Positions 1 through 6,141 are shown, counted from the stretch's first letter. The stretch is DNA of 6,840 nt from JAVBKP01 sp031553975 (GCA_031553975.1 JAVBKP010000059.1:1-6840); one strand, 5' to 3'. Notes: generated by a model from the letters alone, not told the origin. Numbers and translations are program-made.

Positions 1-853
1 TCCACCAAACCGACTCTGCTCCAGGCGTTACTTGCTGAAATGAAATATAGTCTTGCAAGCCCTGAAGTTCTTCTAAATACCAGTCGGCTACTTTGCGTCT
101 GTTTGCAATATGTTCATCCATATTTTCAAGCTGTGCTAAACCAATAGCAGCTTCAATATTCGTCATACGATAATTATACCCTACCTCTGGAAACCAATAA
201 CGACGATTAGGGTCCATTCCTTGTCCCTTTAACATTCTCATTCTTTTTGCTAACTCATCATCGTCCGTTACAACCATACCGCCTTCGCCAGTGGTAATGA
301 TTTTATTTCCAAAAAAACTAAATGTTCCAATATTCCCGATGGTTCCAGCTCTATTTCATTTGTAGGTGGCACCATGGCATTCAGCTGCATCTTCTAGCAC
401 AAATAAATTATGCTCTTTTGCTATGGCCATTATGGAATCCATATCACAGGGATTTCCGTATAAGTGAACAGGGATAATCCCTTTTGTAGCAGGCGTTATC
501 TTTCGTTTTATATCTTCTGGGTCAATATTCCAAGAATCCTCTAAGCAATCAGCCAACACCGGGGTTGCTCCGCAATAGCGTACAGCATTTGCTGTTGCAA
601 TATATGTAAATGAAGGTATAATAACTTCGTCACCAGGCTTAATGCCTAACGCCAGTAGCGGTAAGTGCAGTGCCACTGTTCCATTGCATACACTTAAGGA
701 GTTTTTAGTATGCATATACTTGCTAAATTCATCCTCAAATTGACTTATGTATTTTCCTACTGAAGAAATCCAAGTTGTATCTAAGCAGTCATTTACATAT
801 TTTTTTTCATTACCTTTAAAATTTGGAACCGCTACAGGAATAAATCTTTTCAT
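1..853 (-). pseudogene. per: GDP-perosamine synthase-type aminotransferase (DegT/DnrJ/EryC1), interrupted by in-frame TGA and cut by window edge
   Basis: This family is PLP-dependent and transfers an amino group from glutamate to C4 of GDP-4-keto-6-deoxymannose, giving GDP-perosamine in the cytoplasm. The start ATG at 853 follows an AGGAGG at 866-861 with 7 nt spacing. An intact 165-residue stretch (TTWISSVG near residue 26, PGDEVIIPSFTYIATANA near 73-90, VHLYG and EDAAE) ends at TGA 358-356. The same frame then continues for 118 further codons to the edge with no other lesion: GNKIITTGEGG with the predicted PLP lysine at codon 184, then GQGMDPNRRYWFP and YRMTNIEAAIGLAQLE. The family has glycine at the interrupted codon, so GGA to TGA by one transversion explains it. 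The truncated product would lack the PLP lysine and should be inactive. About 85-90 C-terminal residues lie outside. From memory the motifs resemble Caulobacter GDP-perosamine synthase closely; another GDP- or UDP-sugar aminotransferase is the alternative. A sequencing error could also explain the stop. Confidence 0.85.
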
Positions 854-860
854 AAAATAC

Positions 861-866
861 CCTCCT
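861..866 (-). promoter_or_regulatory. Ribosome binding site of per, overlapping the perB stop
   Basis: A full AGGAGG reads on the minus strand here, 7 nt before the ATG at 853. Its first two bases are part of the TAG stop of the upstream perB-like gene (867-865). The close packing suggests that the two genes are co-transcribed and possibly translationally coupled. Confidence 0.85.
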
Positions 867-1509
867 ACGTGCTTCTAATATGTTTAGCCGGCACACCTAC
901 GCAAAGGCTATGATCGCCAATATCATTTACTACAACAGCACCTGCACCAATAAAGCTCCATGTGCCAATTGAAATTTTGTGTATAACGGAAGCCCCTGTG
1001 CCAATCCACGTACCCTCTCCCACATTTACATCGCCTGAGAGGGTTACTCCCGGTGCAATATGACATGACTTTTCAATTTTGCAATCGTGGTCAACAGAAC
1101 AGCTTGTATTTAAAATCACATTATCCTGTATAACTGCACAGGCATTAACAATGGCACCTGCCATTATGCAAATTCCATTTCCAAGTTTTGCCCTTGAAGA
1201 CACTACAGCATGAGGGCTAATAAGATTGGTGCCTATGAACCCTATTGATAACGATTTATGATATAGCTTTGAGCGTATACTGTTATCTCCAAGTGCTACA
1301 AATACATATTTTACACCTTGATTAAAAAACTTTTCTAAATCTTCATCTCGTCCTATAATAGGAATATCAGGAAATCCTGCCACTGTGGTGGCTTGTGGAT
1401 AGTTTGGGTCAAGGCAACCAATGACTTCGTATTCGCCTACCGAAAGAGCTATATCCAAAACACTGTGGGCATGTGGGCCTGCACCTAAAACAATCATTTT
1501 TGGCTTCAT
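865..1509 (-). CDS. perB: NeuD/PglD-family sugar O/N-acetyltransferase, probable GDP-perosamine N-acetyltransferase
   Basis: The predicted enzyme (214 residues, normal for the family) transfers an acetyl group from acetyl-CoA to the amino group of a nucleotide-activated 4-amino-sugar. The N-terminal half is a small Rossmann-like nucleotide-sugar domain with GAGPHAHSV at residues 9-17 (the family usually has GAGGHAK, so Pro12 is unusual) and ALGDN at 72-76. From about residue 95 the protein shows left-handed beta-helix hexapeptide repeats. SVDHDC at 138-143 places the predicted catalytic base at His141, and GVPAK at 205-209 is the typical end. ATG at 1509 is chosen because AAGGA at 1523-1519 lies 9 nt upstream; a TTG at 1518 abuts that site and would leave no spacing. 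The gene starts 5 nt after the DUF4214 stop and its own TAG lies inside the per ribosome site. Placement beside a perosamine synthase-like gene favours PerB; a PglD- or NeuD-type role on another amino sugar is possible. Confidence 0.82.
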   Translation of the reverse strand: MKPKMIVLGAGPHAHSVLDIALSVGEYEVIGCLDPNYPQATTVAGFPDIPIIGRDEDLEKFFNQGVKYVFVALGDNSIRSKLYHKSLSIGFIGTNLISPHAVVSSRAKLGNGICIMAGAIVNACAVIQDNVILNTSCSVDHDCKIEKSCHIAPGVTLSGDVNVGEGTWIGTGASVIHKISIGTWSFIGAGAVVVNDIGDHSLCVGVPAKHIRST

Positions 1510-1514
1510 AAGTA

Positions 1515-2339
1515 TCAATCCTTAACTCTAATGTCTTTACGCATTTCTTGACTAGGCTGTTTTTTCTGTTGTTTTATCTCGTTTTGCGATAAACAGCCTT
1601 GGGCTTGTACCATATCTTGCAAAACTTTAATCTCTTTTACATATTCGTTCTGTTTATACATAAGTATTTCTAATTGCGCAGACATTCTTTCTTCTCTAAA
1701 ACGCCTATCTGCATCCATGATATTTATGCTTGTTGCTAATCTATTAAGGTTCCAAACATTGACACACATGGAATAACCCCAACCCAAAACAGGTATTTTT
1801 CTTAATCGCTGTTTGAAAACAAAACGGTTATATCGCTTGGCGTAGCGAGTGAGATTTTTAATAGTAAAGCGCCCATTAAATTCAGATGATTTTGCCAGTA
1901 AATAAATAACTGCTTCTTTAGACATTCCGGAACAAATTAACCTTTGGTATGTTAAAAATCCAGCCTCTTCAACCTCTCGACTCAAAAGCTCTCGATAGGA
2001 ATAGCAAATAAAATCATTAATGTCCAATCTAAAGAGATGGCTTACATCTTTTGCGTTGCGTTGTTCATATACAATATGTCTAAGCTTTGCATTAACTCTA
2101 TAGGCAAACTTTTCTAATAAAGGAACTCGCAGAATAACCTTTTTGTATTTGCGCCCTAAATATATAAGTTTGTTGGCACAAGAAGCTCCCTCATCAAGAG
2201 GATGAGTGTCCATTAAACTCTTCTTAAGTTCATTGCCTGTGTCAATTTCTTGGGGTTCCTTATCCAATGTAGAATGAAACCTTGACTGAATATACGAACT
2301 ACTAAGACCTTCCCATGTTATACGTTCCATTCCAGCCAT
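1515..2339 (-). CDS. DUF4214-like domain protein of unknown function
   Basis: I cannot assign a function. The 274-residue protein has no signal peptide or clear membrane segment and is rich in Lys and Arg. Residues about 104-157 resemble a DUF4214 domain, with a pattern like YRELLSREVEEAGFLTYQ, SGMSKEAV and a closing SSEF. Two flanking stretches look alike, LRVPLLEKFAY near 70-80 and LRKIPVLGWGY near 179-189, suggesting a duplicated short element. The tail from about 211 is charged and Gln-rich and could form a coiled coil. ATG at 2339 is preferred because AAGGG lies 6 nt upstream; an in-frame ATG at 2375 lacks a ribosome site and would fall about 11 nt after the predicted transcription start. 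The TGA stop is 5 nt before perB, so the two are probably co-transcribed. DUF4214 domains are often seen near or fused to glycan-assembly proteins (family knowledge), which fits the context, but the role here is open. Confidence 0.7.
   Translation of the reverse strand: MAGMERITWEGLSSSYIQSRFHSTLDKEPQEIDTGNELKKSLMDTHPLDEGASCANKLIYLGRKYKKVILRVPLLEKFAYRVNAKLRHIVYEQRNAKDVSHLFRLDINDFICYSYRELLSREVEEAGFLTYQRLICSGMSKEAVIYLLAKSSEFNGRFTIKNLTRYAKRYNRFVFKQRLRKIPVLGWGYSMCVNVWNLNRLATSINIMDADRRFREERMSAQLEILMYKQNEYVKEIKVLQDMVQAQGCLSQNEIKQQKKQPSQEMRKDIRVKD
1519..1523 (-). promoter_or_regulatory. Ribosome binding site deciding the perB start
   Basis: AAGGA on the minus strand is 9 nt upstream of the ATG at 1509. 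It touches the alternative TTG at 1518 directly, so the ATG is the better start. The site sits in the last codons of the DUF4214 gene. Confidence 0.6.
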
Positions 2340-2345
2340 TGGTTT

Positions 2346-2350
2346 CCCTT
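2346..2350 (-). promoter_or_regulatory. Ribosome binding site deciding the DUF4214 gene start
   Basis: AAGGG on the minus strand lies 6 nt before ATG 2339. It is inside the longer reading frame that begins at ATG 2375, which itself has only an A-rich stretch upstream. Together with the promoter at 2422-2393, this supports the shorter protein. Confidence 0.55.
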
Positions 2351-2392
2351 CTCTTCCACTTATTTCACCACTCATTTTTTACATGATTTAGT

Positions 2393-2422
2393 ATTATATC
2401 CTTCATAATCTTCCCATGTCAA
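2393..2422 (-). promoter_or_regulatory. Consensus sigma-A/sigma-70 promoter for the DUF4214-perB-per operon
   Basis: On the minus strand a perfect TTGACA (2422-2417) is followed after 18 nt by a perfect TATAAT (2398-2393). Both hexamers match consensus fully and the spacer is one base longer than the optimum. Transcription would start near 2386. It lies just past the manC stop (2442-2440), so it can drive the three downstream genes independently of manC. No terminator separates it from manC, so read-through from manC would add to its output. Confidence 0.78.
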
Positions 2423-2439
2423 GGTATGGGCTGTACCTT
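2421..2439. repeat. Short inverted repeat between manC stop and the internal promoter
   Basis: AAGGTA (2421-2426) and TACCTT (2434-2439) are perfect 6-bp inverted arms around a 7-nt loop. One arm overlaps the end of the -35 hexamer at 2422-2417 and the other abuts the manC stop. No U-tract follows, so it is not a standard intrinsic terminator. It could be an operator or chance. Confidence 0.3.
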
Positions 2440-3510
2440 CTACAACAACGCTATTTTCCCCTGTTCCTTCAGCTTTTCAACAATCACTTTTACCTCTTGT
2501 GCACGATCTTTTGCACAAATTAGAAGTGCATCTTTAGTGTCAACAATAATTGTATTATGTATGCCCACTGTAGCTAACAATTTATCACTTCCATAAATAA
2601 TACATTCTTTTGTATCTACACCGATGTGTTCAGCTTTAACAATGTTTCCTAGCAAGTCACTTGGGAACACGGCACCCAAAGCATCCCAACTTCCTACATC
2701 GTTCCAACCAAATTCGCTAGGGATTACCATCGCCTCGTCTAATCGCTCTAAAATTCCATAGTCCACTGAAATATTTTCTATATCTTTATATACTTGCTCA
2801 AGCAAATTACCTGATTCCAACGCAGTTACCTTACCCTCTAATTTTTTAAACTCCTTGTACATTCTTGGTAAAAACCGATCAAAGAGTGCGAGAACAACTG
2901 ATAACTTCCATATAAACATACCACTGTTCCAATAATATTGGCCAGAGTTTAAATATTCTTTGGCACGCTCAAAGTTAGGTTTTTCTACAAATCGTTCCAA
3001 TGGCTGTGCTATACCATATAATGTTTGGTCTCCGCCTTTGATATAGCCGTACCCCACAGATGGAAAAGTTGGCTTAATGCCTAAAGTGATTACTTGATTA
3101 CTTTCGTTCGCAAGATGAATTGCTTTTTCTAGTATATTTAAAAATCGTTCTGGCTCTGTGATATAATGGTCTGAAGGGAGTACTGTTAATATTCCGTCAC
3201 CATATTTTTCATAAATATACAGCGATGAATACAAAATGCACGCGGCTGTATTTTTAGCCATTGGCTCTTGAATAATATTTCCTTTTGGAAACTCTGGAAT
3301 CAATATTGAATCCATAAATATTGCTTGTTTTTTATTGGTTACAATGAATATATTTTCAATAGGCACTTGTTTCACACAACGCTTGATTGTTTCGTTTATC
3401 ATGGCGTCGTCGCCGCTTAAATTTAAAAGCTGCTTTGGCATATCCTGCCGAGATAACGGCCAAAATCTTGTTCCGCCACCACCAGCCATAATTAATACAA
3501 ATTTTTTCAT
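2440..3510 (-). CDS. manC: Mannose-1-phosphate guanylyltransferase
   Basis: The enzyme joins GTP and mannose-1-phosphate to give GDP-mannose and pyrophosphate in the cytoplasm, supplying the GDP-sugar branch of this locus. The 356-residue protein starts with the nucleotidyltransferase signature GGGGTRFWPLS (10-20) followed by PKQ (25-27). Other family motifs are LPSDH (111-115), FVEKP (174-178), YWNSGMF (193-199) and GWNDVGSW (268-275). It is the short form: the C-terminal cupin phosphomannose isomerase domain of bifunctional ManC/AlgA (about 470 residues) is absent, so mannose-6-phosphate must come from a separate ManA, and a phosphomannomutase is also needed. ATG 3510 has AAGGAG at 3525-3520, 9 nt upstream. 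It is divergent from rmd and shares its -35 region, and leads the minus-strand block. A GDP-mannose pyrophosphorylase function is strongly supported; related hexose-1-phosphate guanylyltransferases are a minor alternative. Confidence 0.95.
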   Translation of the reverse strand: MKKFVLIMAGGGGTRFWPLSRQDMPKQLLNLSGDDAMINETIKRCVKQVPIENIFIVTNKKQAIFMDSILIPEFPKGNIIQEPMAKNTAACILYSSLYIYEKYGDGILTVLPSDHYITEPERFLNILEKAIHLANESNQVITLGIKPTFPSVGYGYIKGGDQTLYGIAQPLERFVEKPNFERAKEYLNSGQYYWNSGMFIWKLSVVLALFDRFLPRMYKEFKKLEGKVTALESGNLLEQVYKDIENISVDYGILERLDEAMVIPSEFGWNDVGSWDALGAVFPSDLLGNIVKAEHIGVDTKECIIYGSDKLLATVGIHNTIIVDTKDALLICAKDRAQEVKVIVEKLKEQGKIALL

Positions 3511-3569
3511 TTTCTTCTGCTCCTTCTAAAATTTTATACTGAGCAACACTATTTGCAAGATAATAATTG

Positions 3570-3599
3570 ATTATACCAAATTTCTTATAATATTGACAA
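3570..3599 (-). promoter_or_regulatory. manC promoter
   Basis: On the minus strand TTGTCA (3599-3594) is separated by 18 nt from TATAAT (3575-3570). The start of transcription would be near 3563, giving a leader of about 53 nt before ATG 3510. Its -35 hexamer overlaps the opposite-strand -35 of the rmd promoter by five bases. Confidence 0.65.
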
Positions 3600-3621
3600 T
3601 GGGTTACGCCTATTGTATGAT
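3593..3621 (+). promoter_or_regulatory. rmd-wzm-wzt promoter
   Basis: TTGACA (3593-3598) is followed after an optimal 17-nt spacer by TATGAT (3616-3621), one mismatch from the -10 consensus. Transcription would begin near 3628, about 24 nt before ATG 3652. AGGA at 3639-3642 is the ribosome site, 9 nt from the start codon. The three downstream plus-strand genes are tightly spaced and have no other visible promoter. Confidence 0.75.
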
Positions 3622-3651
3622 TTCTTTATCTTTTAGTTAGGATGTGAAAAT

Positions 3652-4602
3652 ATGAAGCATGCTTTGGTCATTGGCGGTACTGGTTTTGTCGGTCGCTATC
3701 TCATTGATGAAATAAGATTAAATACAGACTGGGCCATATCTTCAACAGTTTCAGGGCATAAACCAACTGCAAGCACTCCCTATCCTACCTATAAGCTTGA
3801 TATTCTAAGTGTTGGCGAAATCTCCGATTTACTGCAAACCCTAAAGCCAGATTTCATTTTTCATTTGGCTGCACAAAGTTCTGTAGGGCTCTCATGGAAA
3901 AACCCTGACTTAACCATAGATACAAATATTAAAGGTTCTCTTAATATTTTAGAGGCTGTAAAAAATTGCTCATGGAGACCACGACTTTTGCTAGTTGGCT
4001 CGGGAGAGGAATATGGAACGTTGCTTCCTGATGAGCTCCCTATTAAAGAATCAACCCGTACTCATCCCAATAGCGTATACGCATTGACCAAACTCTGCCA
4101 AAATTATTTGGGAGATATGTATGCAAAAGCTTACGATATGGATATTGTTATGGCTAGACCATTTAATCACATCGGTCCTGGTCAAAATGATACATTTGTT
4201 GTTTCTGATTTCTGCAAACAAGTGGCTGAAATTGAAGAAAATTTGTGTCAGCCCATTTTGCGTGTTGGAAATTTAACTGCAAAGAGAGATTTTACTGATG
4301 TGCGTGATGTAGTTCGTGCGTACACATTGTTAATTCAGTTTGGTCAAAAGGGCGAAAGTTATAATATAGGTTCTGGGAACTCTATCTCCATTCATGACGT
4401 GTTGCAAAAATTATTGTCAATATCTGCTGCAAAGATTAGTGTCATAAAAGATTCTGCTAAATTCCGCCCAGTTGACACCCCTATTGTACAAGTAGACATT
4501 AGCAAAATTACAGAAACTTGTGGTTGGCTTCCCTCTATTTCTCTTGAAACCTCTTTATCGGACACATTATCTTATTGGCGGAAAATTGTAAAACCTAGTT
4601 AG
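3652..4602 (+). CDS. rmd: GDP-6-deoxy-D-mannose reductase (GDP-4-keto-6-deoxymannose reductase), SDR family
   Basis: The predicted reaction is NAD(P)H-dependent reduction of GDP-4-keto-6-deoxy-D-mannose at C4 to GDP-D-rhamnose. The 316-residue extended short-chain dehydrogenase has the cofactor loop GGTGFVG at 8-14, Ser117 in GSGEEYG, and the catalytic YALTK with Tyr143 and Lys147. FNHIGPGQ (171-178), RDFTDVRD (212-219) and RPVDTP (272-277) fit the RMD/GMD branch. The length and the GGTGFVG start fit Rmd better than Gmd, which is usually 340-370 residues with a GITGQDG start; automatic annotation could still call it GDP-mannose 4,6-dehydratase. It heads an operon with wzm, whose ribosome site overlaps its TAG stop. 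It uses the same intermediate as the per product encoded on the opposite strand. No gmd is visible, so that step must be encoded outside the window. Confidence 0.85.
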   Translation: MKHALVIGGTGFVGRYLIDEIRLNTDWAISSTVSGHKPTASTPYPTYKLDILSVGEISDLLQTLKPDFIFHLAAQSSVGLSWKNPDLTIDTNIKGSLNILEAVKNCSWRPRLLLVGSGEEYGTLLPDELPIKESTRTHPNSVYALTKLCQNYLGDMYAKAYDMDIVMARPFNHIGPGQNDTFVVSDFCKQVAEIEENLCQPILRVGNLTAKRDFTDVRDVVRAYTLLIQFGQKGESYNIGSGNSISIHDVLQKLLSISAAKISVIKDSAKFRPVDTPIVQVDISKITETCGWLPSISLETSLSDTLSYWRKIVKPS

Positions 4603-4606
4603 GAGG
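4601..4606 (+). promoter_or_regulatory. Ribosome binding site supporting the TTG start of wzm
   Basis: A perfect AGGAGG lies 6 nt before TTG 4613 and overlaps the TAG stop of rmd (4600-4602). No ATG is close enough to use it, and the TTG start gives the usual N-terminus for this permease family. Stop/ribosome-site overlap suggests coupled translation. Confidence 0.85.
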
Positions 4607-4612
4607 ATTCCC

Positions 4613-5386
4613 TTGCCATATATTAAGGGCTTTATAAAATACCTTCCACTCTTGCGTGAGTTGGTAGTACGAGATATTAAAACAAGATACAGACGTTCTG
4701 TTTTAGGACTTCTCTGGACACTGCTCAATCCCTTGCTCATGATGATGATTTTGACAGTCGTATTTTCTACGCTTTTTAAAAGCTCTATTGAGCACTTTCC
4801 AGTGTACCTTTTGACCGGACAAGCTATATTTAATTTCTTTTCTGAAGCTACAAACAATGCCATGAGTTCCATCATCACCGGAAGTTCTCTGATTCGCAAA
4901 GTATATATACCAAAATATTTGTTTGTAATTTCTAAGATAATCTCTACTCTTGTTAACTTAGTGGCGTCTTTTTGCGCCCTTTTGATTGTCATGGCCGCTA
5001 CAGGTGTTCCTATTACTTGGGCGATATTGGGGGCGATACTGCCCATTATTTATGTGTTTGTACTTGCTACAGGCATCGGCCTTTTATTGTCTTCGATTGC
5101 TGTATTTTTTAGAGATACCGTGCATTTTTATGGCATCTTACTAACGGCGTGGATGTATCTAACACCAATGTTCTACCCTGTTAGTATACTACCAGATAAT
5201 ATAAAACCATTTGTAGACGCTAATCCGATGTATAACATTATTCTTTGCCTTCGTAGCATAACCTTGGACGGCCAAATGGCCCCTTTCTCCGTGCATTTAT
5301 CCTGTATCGCTTGGAGCTGTGCCATGCTAATTTTAGGATTGTCCGTTTTTTACAGAACCCAAGATCGTTTTATTTTACACATTTAG
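4613..5386 (+). CDS. wzm: Polysaccharide ABC transporter permease (ABC-2 type, Wzm/TagG/RgpC family)
   Basis: This is the membrane subunit of an ABC exporter that moves a lipid-linked polysaccharide across the inner or only membrane. The 257-residue length is typical. The N-terminal amphipathic part LPLLRELVVRDIKTRYRRSV (11-30) precedes about six hydrophobic segments near 33-55, 64-86, 106-129, 137-163, 171-190 and 229-247. The family patterns LGLLWTLLNP (31-40), FFRDT (165-169), MYLTPMFYPV (181-190) and NPMYNII (204-210) are all visible. It begins with TTG, supported by a perfect AGGAGG 6 nt upstream. It is followed by wzt after 12 nt, and the two products should form a two-plus-two complex. 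The transported chain is not shown by the sequence; the neighbours suggest a polymer containing D-rhamnose and perhaps, formerly, N-acetylperosamine. Confidence 0.93.
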   Translation: MPYIKGFIKYLPLLRELVVRDIKTRYRRSVLGLLWTLLNPLLMMMILTVVFSTLFKSSIEHFPVYLLTGQAIFNFFSEATNNAMSSIITGSSLIRKVYIPKYLFVISKIISTLVNLVASFCALLIVMAATGVPITWAILGAILPIIYVFVLATGIGLLLSSIAVFFRDTVHFYGILLTAWMYLTPMFYPVSILPDNIKPFVDANPMYNIILCLRSITLDGQMAPFSVHLSCIAWSCAMLILGLSVFYRTQDRFILHI

Positions 5387-5398
5387 TGGAGAGTGCTT

Positions 5399-6127
5399 AT
5401 GGAAAATATAATTGAAGTAGAACATGTTTCTATGCAGTTTAATCTATACAAAGAAAAAGTAGATAATATAAAAGAATATGTTATCAAACTGGCAAAAGGA
5501 GAAAATATAAGTCAACCTTTTTTTGCTTTACGTGATGTGAGCTTCTCTATGCAAAAGGGAGAGTCAGTGGCCATAATTGGTATTAATGGCTCTGGTAAAA
5601 GTACTATGTTAAAATTATTGGCTGGCGTCATGAAGCCCACAACTGGCAAAGTTACCGTTAGAGGGTCAGTAGCACCTTTAATTGAATTGGGCGCAGGATT
5701 TGATTTTGAATTAACAGCCCGTGAAAATATTTATTTAAATGGAGCCGTATTGGGCTATCCCAGAAAACAGATGAGTAATATGTTTGATGATATTGTTGAC
5801 TTTTCTGAGTTGTCAGAATTTATTGATGTGCCTATAAAAAATTTCTCATCAGGTATGATGGCTCGATTAGGATTTGCCATTGCCACTATTACAGTTCCCG
5901 ACATTTTAATAGTGGATGAAGTTTTAAGTGTGGGCGATTTTAAGTTTAAGGACAAATGTGAACAAAGGCTTCAGCACATGATTGTAGAAGGCACTAATAT
6001 TCTTCTGGTTTCACACAGTACCAAAGATGTTATTAATCTATGCCATAAGGCACTTTGGCTCGACCACGGCGTAACCAAGGCATTTGGTGATGCTAAATCA
6101 GTCTGTGCTGCTTATGAGGAGTCCTAA
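5399..6127 (+). CDS. wzt: Polysaccharide ABC transporter ATP-binding protein (Wzt/TagH family, short form)
   Basis: This cytoplasmic ATPase powers export by the Wzm permease. In the 242-residue protein Walker A is GINGSGKST (61-69), the signature is FSSGM (149-153), Walker B with the catalytic glutamate is ILIVDEVLSVGD (169-180, Glu174), and the H-loop histidine is His206. GAGFDFELTARENIYLNG (98-115) is characteristic of the polysaccharide-export subfamily. The start is taken as ATG 5399, with GGAG at 5388-5391 and 7 nt spacing; the GTG at 5393 is too close to that site. It ends straight after the ATPase core, so the C-terminal carbohydrate-binding domain of long Wzt proteins such as E. coli O9a (about 430 residues) is missing. 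Export is therefore probably not gated by recognition of a chain-end modification through this subunit. Its TAA stop overlaps the stop of the opposing glycosyltransferase. Confidence 0.94.
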   Translation: MENIIEVEHVSMQFNLYKEKVDNIKEYVIKLAKGENISQPFFALRDVSFSMQKGESVAIIGINGSGKSTMLKLLAGVMKPTTGKVTVRGSVAPLIELGAGFDFELTARENIYLNGAVLGYPRKQMSNMFDDIVDFSELSEFIDVPIKNFSSGMMARLGFAIATITVPDILIVDEVLSVGDFKFKDKCEQRLQHMIVEGTNILLVSHSTKDVINLCHKALWLDHGVTKAFGDAKSVCAAYEES

Positions 6128-6141
6128 GTCAGCTCCTCATA
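6113..6141. repeat. Inverted repeat spanning the convergent wzt/glycosyltransferase stop codons
   Basis: TATGAGGAG (6113-6121) and CTCCTCATA (6133-6141) are perfect 9-bp inverted arms around an 11-nt loop that contains both stop codons. In each gene the arm is in frame and encodes Tyr-Glu-Glu near the C-terminus. A hairpin could form in either transcript, but neither strand has a U-tract after it, so it is at most a weak or factor-assisted bidirectional terminator. Confidence 0.6.

Noticed and set aside
311..317. A7 run in the per frame as a possible phase-variation or frameshift tract
   Set aside because: The frame through it is intact and encodes the expected Ser-Phe-Phe-Gly stretch. Seven bases is short for a contingency tract, and the lesion is a substitution elsewhere.
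356..358. TGA read as glycine (code 25, as in Absconditabacterota/Gracilibacteria), since glycine is exactly the expected residue
   Set aside because: Glycines throughout the other genes of the window use GGN and no other in-frame TGA is needed anywhere. The DUF4214 gene also ends naturally at TGA 5 nt before perB. A genome-wide recoding would show many more TGA codons.
1509..1518. TTG at 1518 as the perB start, overlapping the DUF4214 stop by 4 nt
   Set aside because: The AAGGA ribosome site directly abuts this TTG, leaving no spacing, while ATG 1509 has a 9-nt spacing and gives the usual N-terminus.
2421..2439. Hairpin after manC as an intrinsic terminator
   Set aside because: The stem is only 6 bp and no U-tract follows on the minus strand.
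3335..3529. Short plus-strand open frame opposite the manC start
   Set aside because: It is antisense to the conserved manC nucleotide-binding motif and runs into the divergent promoter region; no ribosome site or recognisable domain supports it.
4567..5046. 159-codon open frame on the minus strand opposite wzm
   Set aside because: It lies entirely opposite the end of rmd and wzm, which have clear family motifs, and its translation shows no recognisable domain.
5393..5398. GTG at 5393 as the wzt start
   Set aside because: It lies 1-2 nt after the GGAG site, whereas ATG 5399 has a normal 7-nt spacing.
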